Below are positions 1-6,789 of a stretch of 10,935 bases of DNA, piece by piece. A model generated the notes under the pieces. The model was not told the origin of the DNA, did not search any database, and worked only from the letters and a program-made list of their open reading frames with translations. The DNA is taken from contig DASYQV010000244.1 of assembly GCA_036005125.1 (NCBI GenBank), forward strand, positions 1-10,935. The letters are read 5' to 3'. Position 1 is the stretch's first letter. Every line of letters begins with the position of its first letter. This stretch comes from DASYQV01 sp036005125 (GTDB lineage Bacteria; Acidobacteriota; Vicinamibacteria; Vicinamibacterales; UBA2999). The translations under genes and the position numbers were made by a program.

Positions 1-2562
1 CGTGCCGAGCACGTGACACTGCTGGCACCGCAGCAGCTCGAAGAGCTCCTTCCCGGACGCATTCACGTTCGACGCGCGGAGCACCTCGTGCGTCTGGAAC
101 GGCACGATCTGATTCGGGATGGCCTCGAAGTAATGAATCACGTCATTCAAACGGCCATCGTCGAGGCCAAAGGTCGGCATCCGTACGTTCAGCCAGGGAC
201 GAATCGTGATTGGACCCCGCAGGAACGCGTACAACCAGTCGGGCTGCACTTTGGCGCCCTCCGGCGTGAGGAGCGGCGGTGCGAGCGTTTCCTCGGCAAC
301 CAGACTCTTGTAGTCGCCGCCGTTACCCTCGATCGTATGGCACCCCACGCAATTCCGGCGGTTCGTCAGGTTCCGGCCGATTCGCAGGAAGTCGGTTCGC
401 GCTGTGGCCGTCGGCAGCGCGGCGGCCGGCTGCACCTGCCGCTGAAAGCTCATGATGGCGGTCACGAGCAGATCCTGCTCGTGGTCGCTCAGGTGGAAGT
501 CGGGCATCCGCAGCTTCTCTTCCGGCTTCAGCACGCGTCCCTGGTCGTAGCTGCGGGGATCGTGGAGCTTCTGCCGAAACCACGCGAGCTTCGTGTGCGG
601 GAGGTCGACGAACGCGAAGTCGAGCCGCGTGACGAGCTTGCTCGCCTCCTCCGACAGCTCGACGCCAATCGCCTGCGCCTTCTCGAACCCGCGGATCTCG
701 TGACAACTGAAGCAGCCGTACCGCCCGATGACGCGCTCGCCGAGATCGAGCTGCCGCTGCTCCGGCGACATAGACGCGAGCTTTGCCTTCGCATCGGCGA
801 CCGGCATCACGGTGCGGAGATAGTCGAAGAGGACATCATCGACCGCCTTCGGATCGACTTTCGTTTTCGGGGCTGTGCCGGTCGCACCTTTGAGGCTGAA
901 AACATACGTCGCGACGTCCGCGGCTTCACGATCCGTGAGCCGCAGGTTCGGCATGTAGGTCTCGGGGCTGAAGTGCTTCGGATCGCGGACCCAGTTGTAG
1001 ATCCAGGAGTAGGTTGTTTTCGAGCCGACCGACTGAAGCGGTTGGCCGAACGTCCGGCGCGGACCTGCCGCCGACCGATCCTTCTCCTCGGTCACGTGGC
1101 ATCCGAGGCAGCCGACCGATTCCACCACCTTCTTGCCCGCTTCAGCGTCCCCCTGAGGCGGCGACGCAACTGCCGGCGTGTATTCCTCGGACTTGTCGAA
1201 CAGGTAGGTGACGACCGACGCGATTTCAACCTCGTTGCGCGGCGTATCCTGCGGTGAACTGGAATTCGAGTTGTACCAGATCTGCGGCATCCAGGTGGCC
1301 GGCTTGATCGCGCGAGGCTCGCGGACCCAGTTGTTCACCCACTCCGGCGTCAGCTTGGATTTGATGCGCGTGAGGTTCGGCCCAGGCTTCCTCAGACCCT
1401 CGAAACCGCGCGTCTTGTGACAGGCGTAGCAGCCGGCACGCTCGAAGGTCGAGTATGCAAGCGTCAACGCGTTCGCGTTCGGAACGAACACCTCCTGGCG
1501 GTGGCACTTGGCACAGGAGGCCTCTGTCATGCCGAGCGGCAGCATCGGGTAATCCCAGAAGTGGGTTTGCTCCCAGTGGTGGTTTTTCTCCCACTCGTGC
1601 GCCTGCTTCTCGTCGCGCGGCGTGTGCGCCGAGTCGCGGAACGTCACCGACTGGCCCATGCCCTCGTGACACACGGTGCACCCGATGCGGTTCAGCGGGT
1701 GTGGCGAGTCGCTGCCGAGGTACACGTTCAGATTCGGATGCGTTCGATACGGCTGGGGATATTTCTCGTAGCCCTTCCGGTCGATGGACAGATGGCAGGT
1801 GGTGCACCGATCCATCTTCGGCACGCGCGTGAAGTTCACGTCGTCGACGACGTTGGGGAGCACGACCTGCTGCACCTTCAGCGTCGGCGCCATGAAGTCG
1901 GTCATTGGCGCGTCGCGGAGCAGGGTTTTGCTCAGGCTCGGCGCGATGACGTTCAACCGCGTCTGGAGCCGCCGCTGCTCCGTGTACATGTCGTCGATCT
2001 GCTTCCGGAGCGCGGCCACCCGTCCGGTGTACTTGCCCGTCTCCGCCTGCAGCTTCGCCCGCTCGGCGGTTGTTCGTTCCACGATTTGATTCAGCTCGTC
2101 GACACGCGCGGACCGTGCGGAGAGCTCCTTGCCCCGCTCGTCCGAGGCCTGGCCCGCTTTGCGCTGCACCTCGTATGCGTAGCGGTCCACATCGTAGCTC
2201 GCCTTGGCGAACTGGTAATCCTGCGTTTCGCGATACAGGCGCGCGCTGAGGGCGTCGATCTGCGACTGCAGCTCCTTCACCTTCTGCGCGTTCGCATCGA
2301 CATTCTTCTGCGCTTCGGCGAGCTGCTGGTCGAGCTGTCCCCTTTTTTTCGCATCGACCCCGCGCTCGGCCGCGGCGAGTTGCGCGCGCGTGACCTCCAT
2401 CTCGAGCTGCGTGAACCGCCGCTGCGTGTTCTTCCATTCGCGGTCGAAGTCGTCCCAGACCATCCAGACGACGCACACGAAGAGGAAGATGCTGGACGCC
2501 GCAAACACGACGTTCAGGAAGTCGACGTTGTACGCGTGGCCGACTGACTTTTTTTCTGCCAT
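1..2562 (-). CDS. Membrane-anchored coiled-coil multiheme (at least 8 hemes) cytochrome c, 3' end outside window
   Basis: Probably the electron-exit subunit of the quinol oxidoreductase encoded just upstream. I read one open frame of 854 codons from the ATG at 2562 to the window edge with no stop. An N-terminal membrane span lies at about residues 14-36 (FLNVVFAASSIFLFVCVVWM). A long charged Gln/Glu/Lys/Arg/Ala-rich stretch at about 40-215 looks like coiled coil. Eight CXXCH heme sites, all in this frame, begin at residues 253 (CTTCH), 295 (CTVCH), 350 (CAKCH), 378 (CYACH), 485 (CLGCH), 617 (CFSCH), 738 (CVGCH) and 846 (CQQCH). Hemes 4-7 sit in repeated class-I-like modules, each with a downstream Met-Pro (M425, M537, M686, M795) as likely axial ligand. 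A His-rich stretch (H322, H328, H329, H334) before heme 3 could supply distal ligands to the first three. Only 5 bp separate this start from the preceding stop, so the genes are co-transcribed and perhaps translationally coupled. More hemes may lie beyond the edge. Family is certain; its exact role is inferred from the operon. Confidence 0.93.
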   Translation of the reverse strand, partial: MAEKKSVGHAYNVDFLNVVFAASSIFLFVCVVWMVWDDFDREWKNTQRRFTQLEMEVTRAQLAAAERGVDAKKRGQLDQQLAEAQKNVDANAQKVKELQSQIDALSARLYRETQDYQFAKASYDVDRYAYEVQRKAGQASDERGKELSARSARVDELNQIVERTTAERAKLQAETGKYTGRVAALRKQIDDMYTEQRRLQTRLNVIAPSLSKTLLRDAPMTDFMAPTLKVQQVVLPNVVDDVNFTRVPKMDRCTTCHLSIDRKGYEKYPQPYRTHPNLNVYLGSDSPHPLNRIGCTVCHEGMGQSVTFRDSAHTPRDEKQAHEWEKNHHWEQTHFWDYPMLPLGMTEASCAKCHRQEVFVPNANALTLAYSTFERAGCYACHKTRGFEGLRKPGPNLTRIKSKLTPEWVNNWVREPRAIKPATWMPQIWYNSNSSSPQDTPRNEVEIASVVTYLFDKSEEYTPAVASPPQGDAEAGKKVVESVGCLGCHVTEEKDRSAAGPRRTFGQPLQSVGSKTTYSWIYNWVRDPKHFSPETYMPNLRLTDREAADVATYVFSLKGATGTAPKTKVDPKAVDDVLFDYLRTVMPVADAKAKLASMSPEQRQLDLGERVIGRYGCFSCHEIRGFEKAQAIGVELSEEASKLVTRLDFAFVDLPHTKLAWFRQKLHDPRSYDQGRVLKPEEKLRMPDFHLSDHEQDLLVTAIMSFQRQVQPAAALPTATARTDFLRIGRNLTNRRNCVGCHTIEGNGGDYKSLVAEETLAPPLLTPEGAKVQPDWLYAFLRGPITIRPWLNVRMPTFGLDDGRLNDVIHYFEAIPNQIVPFQTHEVLRASNVNASGKELFELLRCQQCHVLGT

Positions 2563-2567
2563 GGCCG

Positions 2568-3644
2568 TCAGATGTTGAAGAAGAACTCAGGAATCCCCAC
2601 GATGTACTTGAGGTTGAAGATCCACCGGAGCAGCATCTTCGCCGGCAGCGACATCATCATCAGGAAGAGGAACACGCCGACGTAGAACCGGCCCGGCCCC
2701 ATCTTCGCGTAATAGTCCTTGAACACCGTACGGGCCAGGAGGACCGGCAGCACGAACACGTACGCGAGCACCAGCAGGATGCCGAAGATTTCACGCGTCA
2801 GCCAGAACGAGGGCACGCCGGTCCGGAGCCCGCGGACCCAGATGTACTCGGACAGGTTGACGTTGGTGAGCGCCTCGAGCTTGTGCGTGTCCCAGTACTC
2901 GAACGGTCCGAAGAAGTTCCAGTTCGGACCCCGCAGGAACGTGCCCAGCACGATGAGCGAGCACCAGAGGACCACGAACCCGAGCATGAACAGGAAGATT
3001 TCGGCCTTGCGCTCGGCAACCGTGTAGTAGCCGTTCCCCTTCTGGTTCTTGTCGATGTAGGGAATCGCAATCAGTCCGATGATGATGAACGTGGGCAGCA
3101 CGACACCCGCGAGCCACGGATCGAAGTAGACCAGCATCTCCTGGAGGCCCAGGAAGTACCACGGCGCCTTCGACGGGTTGGGCGTCGCCGACTGGCTGGC
3201 CGGCTGCTCGAGCGGCGCCTTGAGCACGATCGACCAGACGATCAGCACCACGGAGCACAGAATGAGCGAGATCAGTTCCGTGTAGACCAGATCGGGCCAC
3301 ACCCACACGCGATCCGACTCCTGCTTTTCGACCGGCCCTTCCCCGCGCGCGATGCGCTGGTCGTTGATGACGCCCTGGCGGATGGAATACCAGGTGAAGA
3401 ACACGATCAGGAAGATCAGGCCGACGATCGGCACGTTGTCGGGCTTGAGGATGATGAGCTGAAAATTCGGATCGAAGTAACCGAAGACGAGGAAGAGCGC
3501 GAGGAATCCCAGGAGGCCGTACCCGACTGCCTTGGAGGCGAATTGCTCGCGCTTCCAGATGATTAGGAGCAGCGCCGCGACTGAGAGGATGAAGAACAGC
3601 CTCGGGTTGGCGAGACCGTTGATGAAATCCCTAACCACTCGCAT
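2568..3644 (-). CDS. Cytochrome b C-terminal / subunit IV-like protein of a bc-type quinol oxidoreductase
   Basis: Forms the second half of the quinol-oxidation (Qo) site together with the cytochrome b encoded upstream. The 358-residue protein is very hydrophobic, with about eight predicted spans (near 15-32, 40-57, 68-86, 118-141, 176-196, 214-236, 284-303 and 318-338). The core starting at WPDLVY (116-121) resembles the start of b6f subunit IV (PetD), and the Qo loop is at 160-163. There the motif reads APWY (KAPWYFLGLQE) rather than PEWY, so the usual catalytic Glu is missing; E169 is the nearest acid. At 358 residues it is about twice the ~160 of PetD. It has a three-span N-terminal extension of ~110 residues and a two-span C-terminal extension containing RGPNWNF and FGPFEYWD. 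A GGAGG ribosome site (3650-3654) lies 5 nt before the ATG. It follows the cytochrome b stop by 12 bp. Family assignment is firm; the function of the extensions is unknown. Confidence 0.92.
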   Translation of the reverse strand: MRVVRDFINGLANPRLFFILSVAALLLIIWKREQFASKAVGYGLLGFLALFLVFGYFDPNFQLIILKPDNVPIVGLIFLIVFFTWYSIRQGVINDQRIARGEGPVEKQESDRVWVWPDLVYTELISLILCSVVLIVWSIVLKAPLEQPASQSATPNPSKAPWYFLGLQEMLVYFDPWLAGVVLPTFIIIGLIAIPYIDKNQKGNGYYTVAERKAEIFLFMLGFVVLWCSLIVLGTFLRGPNWNFFGPFEYWDTHKLEALTNVNLSEYIWVRGLRTGVPSFWLTREIFGILLVLAYVFVLPVLLARTVFKDYYAKMGPGRFYVGVFLFLMMMSLPAKMLLRWIFNLKYIVGIPEFFFNI

Positions 3645-3656
3645 ATCGGCCTCCGA

Positions 3657-4472
3657 TTAGAGTGGGCCCGAGATGCCACCGTCCTTGCGGACGCGCCAGA
3701 AGTGCACGGCCATCAGCAGCCCAATGATGAGCGGCAGCCCGACGCAGTGCAGCACGTAGAAGCGGAGCAGCGCACCCTCGCCCACGAACGTGCCGCCGAG
3801 CAGCGCAAAACGCGCGTCAGACGCCGAGTGCACGAGCTTGACGTCCCCGAGTGCCAGCAGCGACGCGCCCGGCCCCTCGTGGCCCAGGAACGGGGTCGCA
3901 CGCGCCATGTTCGAGCCGACCGTGATGGCCCAGATCGCCAGCTGGTCCCACGGCAACAGGTACCCGGTGAACGACAGCAGCAGCGTGAGGACGAGCATGA
4001 TGACGCCGACCGACCAGTTGAACTCGCGCGGCGGCTTGTAGGAGCCGGTCATGAACACGCGGAACATGTGGAGCCAGACGGTGACGACCATGGCGTGCGC
4101 GCCCCACCGGTGCATCTCGCGCATGATGCCGAGCGGCACGTGCTCGCGCAGTCCCACGATGTCCGTATAGGCGTACTCCAGCGTGGGCCGGTAATAGAAC
4201 ATCAGCAGCAGTCCGGTGAACGTTAGGACCAGGAAGAGGAAGAAACTCAGGCCGCCCATGCACCACGTGTAGCGGAGCTTCACGCCGGACTTCCGGATGC
4301 GGACCGGGTGCAGGTGCAGGAAAACGTTGGTCAGCATCACCAGCACGCGGGTCCGGTCGGTCGTCGGCCGGTCGTGCCGGAAGATCGACTTCCAGACCTG
4401 TGTCTCGGTCAGGTAGTTCCAGAACCGGACGGGGGCGCTTTCCTGGGGCTCGATTGTCTTGGTCGGGGCCAT
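3657..4472 (-). CDS. qcrB: Cytochrome b (b6-like), di-heme quinol oxidoreductase subunit
   Basis: Integral membrane subunit holding hemes bL and bH and carrying electrons between the Qo and Qi sides. The 271-residue protein shows four core helices with the heme His pairs H121/H135 (HRWGAHAMVVTVWLH) and H242/H257. The second pair is 15 apart, as in cytochrome b6, not 14 as in mitochondrial-type cytochrome b. C71 in YTWCMGGLSF aligns by eye with the b6 cysteine that binds the extra heme c_n (heme ci). Other b6-like marks are FYYRPT (92-97), TGYLLPWDQ (169-177) and the ISGPL ending at the very C terminus. The N-terminal ~65 residues form a soluble extension longer than in plant b6. The protein ends where b6 ends; the rest of a full cytochrome b is the separate gene 12 bp downstream. 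The start ATG at 4472 has an AGAGAG stretch upstream. The gap to the Rieske gene is filled by a heptamer repeat hairpin. Confidence 0.95.
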   Translation of the reverse strand: MAPTKTIEPQESAPVRFWNYLTETQVWKSIFRHDRPTTDRTRVLVMLTNVFLHLHPVRIRKSGVKLRYTWCMGGLSFFLFLVLTFTGLLLMFYYRPTLEYAYTDIVGLREHVPLGIMREMHRWGAHAMVVTVWLHMFRVFMTGSYKPPREFNWSVGVIMLVLTLLLSFTGYLLPWDQLAIWAITVGSNMARATPFLGHEGPGASLLALGDVKLVHSASDARFALLGGTFVGEGALLRFYVLHCVGLPLIIGLLMAVHFWRVRKDGGISGPL

Positions 4473-4488
4473 ATATGCGGCTCTCTCT

Positions 4489-4549
4489 ATTCGTGATTCA
4501 TGATTCGTGATTCATGATTGTGAACCACCGGTAATCACGAATCACGAAT
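4489..4549. repeat. ATTCRTG heptamer inverted-repeat element, copy 1
   Basis: Left arm: four head-to-tail heptamers ATTCGTG/ATTCATG alternating from 4489 to 4516 plus ATT. Spacer: about 13 nt (4520-4532). Right arm: AATCACGAATCACGAAT (4533-4549), the reverse complement of the left-arm unit. In RNA it would fold into a hairpin with G-U tolerance. It fills most of the 88-bp gap between the Rieske and cytochrome b genes. Confidence 0.85.
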
Positions 4550-4560
4550 GCCTATTCCCT

Positions 4561-5577
4561 CTACACCGCGAGAAACGACTCCGGATCGGCCCACTGTCCC
4601 AGCTCGTTCTGGAACTTGCGGCTCTTGTCGACGAGGATCTGCCCATCGTCGGCGAGCACCACACGCGCGCGCTCGAGGGGACGCGGCGCCGGTCCCTCGA
4701 AGTTGATCCCCGTCGGCCGGAACCCGCTGCCGTGGCACGGGCACTTGAACTTGTTTTCCGCCGAGAGGTAATTCGGCGTACAGCCAAGGTGCGTGCACGT
4801 GCTGATCAGCACGTAGAAACCGCTGACGTTGTGAACGATGTCCTGGTTCGTGCGTATGATCCAGACGCCCATCGTCTCCTTGAAGCGCTCGTCGACTCCC
4901 ATCCCGTATTCGGCGGGAAATCCGACCTTGAACTGCGCCGGAGGCTCGTTGATGACGTTGGGGAACATGAACCGGCCGGTCGCGGCGAGCGCGGCCACCG
5001 AGGCGGCCGTGAAAGCGCCCCAGGCGACGCCAATCCAGACGCGGCGCGACATCAGCGGGGATGTGTCGTCCTCGTCGGCGGCTGCCGCCGCAGCGGCCGG
5101 CTTCTTCACCGGCGTGCCGACCACAGGCGAGGTCACCTTGCCCGCGAGATCCGCGGGCGGAACGGCAGGGGCCGCGGGACGAGGCGGCACCGCGGGACGC
5201 GCATGAGCGCCGGCCGCGGGAGCCGTGCCGGTTGGCGCCGCCGGGCGCGCCCCAGCACCTGCTGGCGCCGCGGGACGCGGTGCACCCACCACCGCTGTGC
5301 CAGCTGGAGCCGCGGGACGGGGCGCAGTACCGGCCGGCGTCGCAGGACGCGCCGCAGTGCTTGCCGGCGTCGCAGGACGCGCCGCAGTGCTTGCTGGCGC
5401 CGGGGGACGCGCCGCAGTGCTTGCTGGTGCCGCGGGACGCGGCGCAGTGCCGGCTGGCGCCGCGGGACGCGGCGCAGTGCCCGCCGGTGCCGCCCCTGGC
5501 GTCGTGCCCGCTCCCTCGCTCTCCTCATCGGCGGGAATGTTCGGATCGGTAACGCCGGATTTCGGTTCCTCAGCCAT
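4561..5577 (-). CDS. qcrA: Rieske [2Fe-2S] iron-sulfur protein with long Ala/Pro-rich N-terminal extension
   Basis: Takes the first electron from quinol at the Qo site and passes it to the cytochrome c subunit. Numbering from the in-frame ATG at 5589, the cluster motifs are CTHLGC (265-270) and CPCHGSGF (283-290). Ligands are C265, H267, C283 and H286, with C270 and C285 as the usual disulfide. SRRVWIGVAW (181-190) followed by a hydrophobic stretch to ~204 is a Tat signal and membrane anchor. Ahead of it lies an unusual ~175-residue Ala/Pro/Thr/Arg-rich segment containing six tandem 10-residue repeats such as PAGTAPRPAA. I chose the ATG at 5577 (MAEEPKSG) over the one at 5589 because the latter lies at the repeat boundary and has no Shine-Dalgarno; AGAGG abuts the chosen start, so neither site is strong. 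An internal ATG at 5052 (MSRRVW) would give a normal-length Rieske protein but also lacks a ribosome site. Family certain; start moderately uncertain. Confidence 0.93.
   Translation of the reverse strand: MAEEPKSGVTDPNIPADEESEGAGTTPGAAPAGTAPRPAAPAGTAPRPAAPASTAARPPAPASTAARPATPASTAARPATPAGTAPRPAAPAGTAVVGAPRPAAPAGAGARPAAPTGTAPAAGAHARPAVPPRPAAPAVPPADLAGKVTSPVVGTPVKKPAAAAAAADEDDTSPLMSRRVWIGVAWGAFTAASVAALAATGRFMFPNVINEPPAQFKVGFPAEYGMGVDERFKETMGVWIIRTNQDIVHNVSGFYVLISTCTHLGCTPNYLSAENKFKCPCHGSGFRPTGINFEGPAPRPLERARVVLADDGQILVDKSRKFQNELGQWADPESFLAV
5311..5490 (-). repeat. Six tandem 30-bp repeats inside the Rieske gene
   Basis: Six consecutive 30-bp units (5311, 5341, 5371, 5401, 5431, 5461) differ by a few bases each. 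Decayed units extend to about 5221. The unit length is a multiple of three, so the array encodes 10-residue repeats of the pattern PA(G/S)TA(P/A)RPA(A/T) and changes in copy number keep the frame. Confidence 0.9.
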
Positions 5578-5587
5578 GCCTCTACTC

Positions 5588-5678
5588 ATTTTCGATTCTT
5601 GATTCTTGATTCTCGATTCGTGACTTGCCCTTCATCACGATTCCCCAATCATGAATCACGAATCATGAATCACGAATG
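5588..5678. repeat. ATTCRTG heptamer inverted-repeat element, copy 2
   Basis: Left arm: five degenerate heptamers (ATTTTCG, ATTCTTG, ATTCTTG, ATTCTCG, ATTCGTG) from 5588 to 5622. Spacer: 24 nt. Right arm: AATCATG/AATCACG alternating four times from 5647 to 5674, plus AATG. The right arm supplies the last codons and TGA stop of the HEAT-repeat gene, and the left arm reaches the upstream candidate start of the Rieske gene. Same family and orientation as the copy at 4489. Confidence 0.85.
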
Positions 5679-6619
5679 ACCTTGAGCGCTTCGAGCGCGG
5701 CCTGACGGACGCGCAGGTTCCGGTCCTCGCGGCTGATCGACTCGACCTCAGGCCTCAGCGACGCTTCCCGGAGCGAGGCGAGCGCCTGCAGGCTGCTGAT
5801 CATCACCTCGCCCGCCGGGTCGATGTCGGCGCCGGCCTGGGCAGCGCCCTCGACCGCCTGCGCGAGATATCCGCGGTCGAGCATCTGCTTCAACACCGGC
5901 ACGCCCTCGCGGTTGCCGTGTCGCGCCAGCGCGATTGCTGCATTCCAGCGAACGTCTGCAACGGGATCCTCGAGCGCGGTGCGGAGTGTGACCAGCTGCG
6001 CATCACCCGGCAACGCACCGAGCGCGTAGGCGACCATCTTCCGGATCCCCGCATCGGTTGAGTAATACAGCGGTTGCAGCCGCGGGACCACGCTCGAATC
6101 CCCCGACGAGCCCAGCGCCCAGATAGCGGTGATGCGAGCTTCGCTGCCATCGGTCGCCGACCATCCGTTCAACTGGGAGAACCAGTCGGGAGTCCACGGC
6201 TTGTCAGGCTGCTCGAGCGAATTGGTCAGCGCCACGATCGCCTCGGGAGGCAACGGAGGATCGAGCCGACCAATCGCAAGCGCCAGGTAACGCCGGACGC
6301 GAGGATCCCCGTCCTTCGCCTCCTCGAATGCCTTGACGAGCTCCGGCGCGAGCCGGCGATCGGCGCGCACCTTCGGGTCGGCCATCAACTGCGACAGCTC
6401 GTACGCCGCAGGCCACTGCCGTTCGGTGCCGCCGTGCCGAAGCTCCGCAAGATACTCCTGCGCCGTGCGGTTGTCGGTTAGCAGCATGCGAAAGCCGACA
6501 TAAATTGCAGCAGTAACCGCGACGACGGCTAGCGGTATCAGGAAGAACTGAACGGCGAGAGCAGGCACGACCACCAGCGGGCCTCGAGCTGGCGGCTGGC
6601 GCTCGACGAGTTTATCCAT
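5663..6619 (-). CDS. Membrane-anchored HEAT-repeat protein, first gene of the bc-type operon
   Basis: Likely an accessory or assembly subunit of the quinol oxidoreductase; this is inferred from position only. The 318-residue protein has a short basic N terminus, one hydrophobic span at about 16-43 and then a helical solenoid. HEAT-like helices show the D-P-x-V-R and A-x-x-A-L pattern at about 105-120 (DPRVRRYLALAIGRL), 159-171, 189-203 (DAGIRKMVAYALGAL), 218-234 (VADVRWNAAIALARHG) and 299-313. No catalytic motif or cofactor site is visible. The start ATG at 6619 has no clear Shine-Dalgarno but fits the membrane-anchor N terminus. The last four residues (IRDS) and the stop come from the heptamer repeat at 5647-5678, so the original C terminus may have been rewritten. 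It is the first gene after the promoter at 6669-6697. Fold call is good; function is open. Confidence 0.85.
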   Translation of the reverse strand: MDKLVERQPPARGPLVVVPALAVQFFLIPLAVVAVTAAIYVGFRMLLTDNRTAQEYLAELRHGGTERQWPAAYELSQLMADPKVRADRRLAPELVKAFEEAKDGDPRVRRYLALAIGRLDPPLPPEAIVALTNSLEQPDKPWTPDWFSQLNGWSATDGSEARITAIWALGSSGDSSVVPRLQPLYYSTDAGIRKMVAYALGALPGDAQLVTLRTALEDPVADVRWNAAIALARHGNREGVPVLKQMLDRGYLAQAVEGAAQAGADIDPAGEVMISSLQALASLREASLRPEVESISREDRNLRVRQAALEALKVIRDS

Positions 6620-6628
6620 GCCGAGTGG

Positions 6629-6641
6629 GGTCGAATCGACC
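6629..6641. promoter_or_regulatory. Perfect 13-bp palindrome GGTCGAATCGACC, candidate operator
   Basis: A 6+1+6 perfect inverted repeat in the predicted leader, about 20-33 nt downstream of the inferred transcription start and 9 nt before the HEAT-gene start. It could be a repressor site or a small leader hairpin. The regulator is unknown. Confidence 0.35.
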
Positions 6642-6668
6642 TAGGGACACAGGCGAAAGTTGCGGCAT

Positions 6669-6697
6669 TTTTTACTACCGTCACCAGGGCAAGTCAA
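6669..6697 (-). promoter_or_regulatory. Sigma70-like promoter of the bc-type operon
   Basis: On the minus strand TTGACT (6692-6697) is separated by 17 bp from TAAAAA (6669-6674). That is 5/6 and 4/6 matches to the -35 and -10 consensus. The predicted start is near 6662, about 42 nt before the HEAT-gene ATG. Confidence 0.6.
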
Positions 6698-6789
6698 CAG
6701 GTAGTGCGCCTCGAGCGACCTCCGCGCCCTGAACGCCGTGCGCGCGTCGCATGCTGTGTAGCCTATCAGAAATTCTCGAGCGGGCGCTG

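Noticed and set aside
13..1257. Plus-strand open frame of 414 codons
   Set aside because: Antisense shadow of the cytochrome gene in GC-rich DNA; Arg/Leu-rich with no domain, and overlaps conserved heme sites.
1226..2476. Long minus-strand open frame of 416 codons, Arg/Ala-rich
   Set aside because: It is another frame of the multiheme cytochrome gene. The frame chosen holds all eight CXXCH motifs, a membrane anchor and a sensible composition.
1417..2547. Plus-strand open frame of 376 codons
   Set aside because: Antisense shadow of the coiled-coil and early heme region; no recognisable domain.
4489..5678. CRISPR array from regularly repeated intergenic sequence
   Set aside because: The repeats are 7-bp tandem units without unique spacers of regular length, and no cas genes are near.
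4507..5679. Plus-strand open frame of 390 codons with Arg/Ser/Thr repeats
   Set aside because: Antisense of the Rieske gene; its repeats merely reflect the 30-bp array.
6642..6789. tRNA or small RNA gene in the dcd to HEAT-gene gap
   Set aside because: No cloverleaf or conserved T-arm sequence found on either strand; the gap is explained by the promoter and leader.
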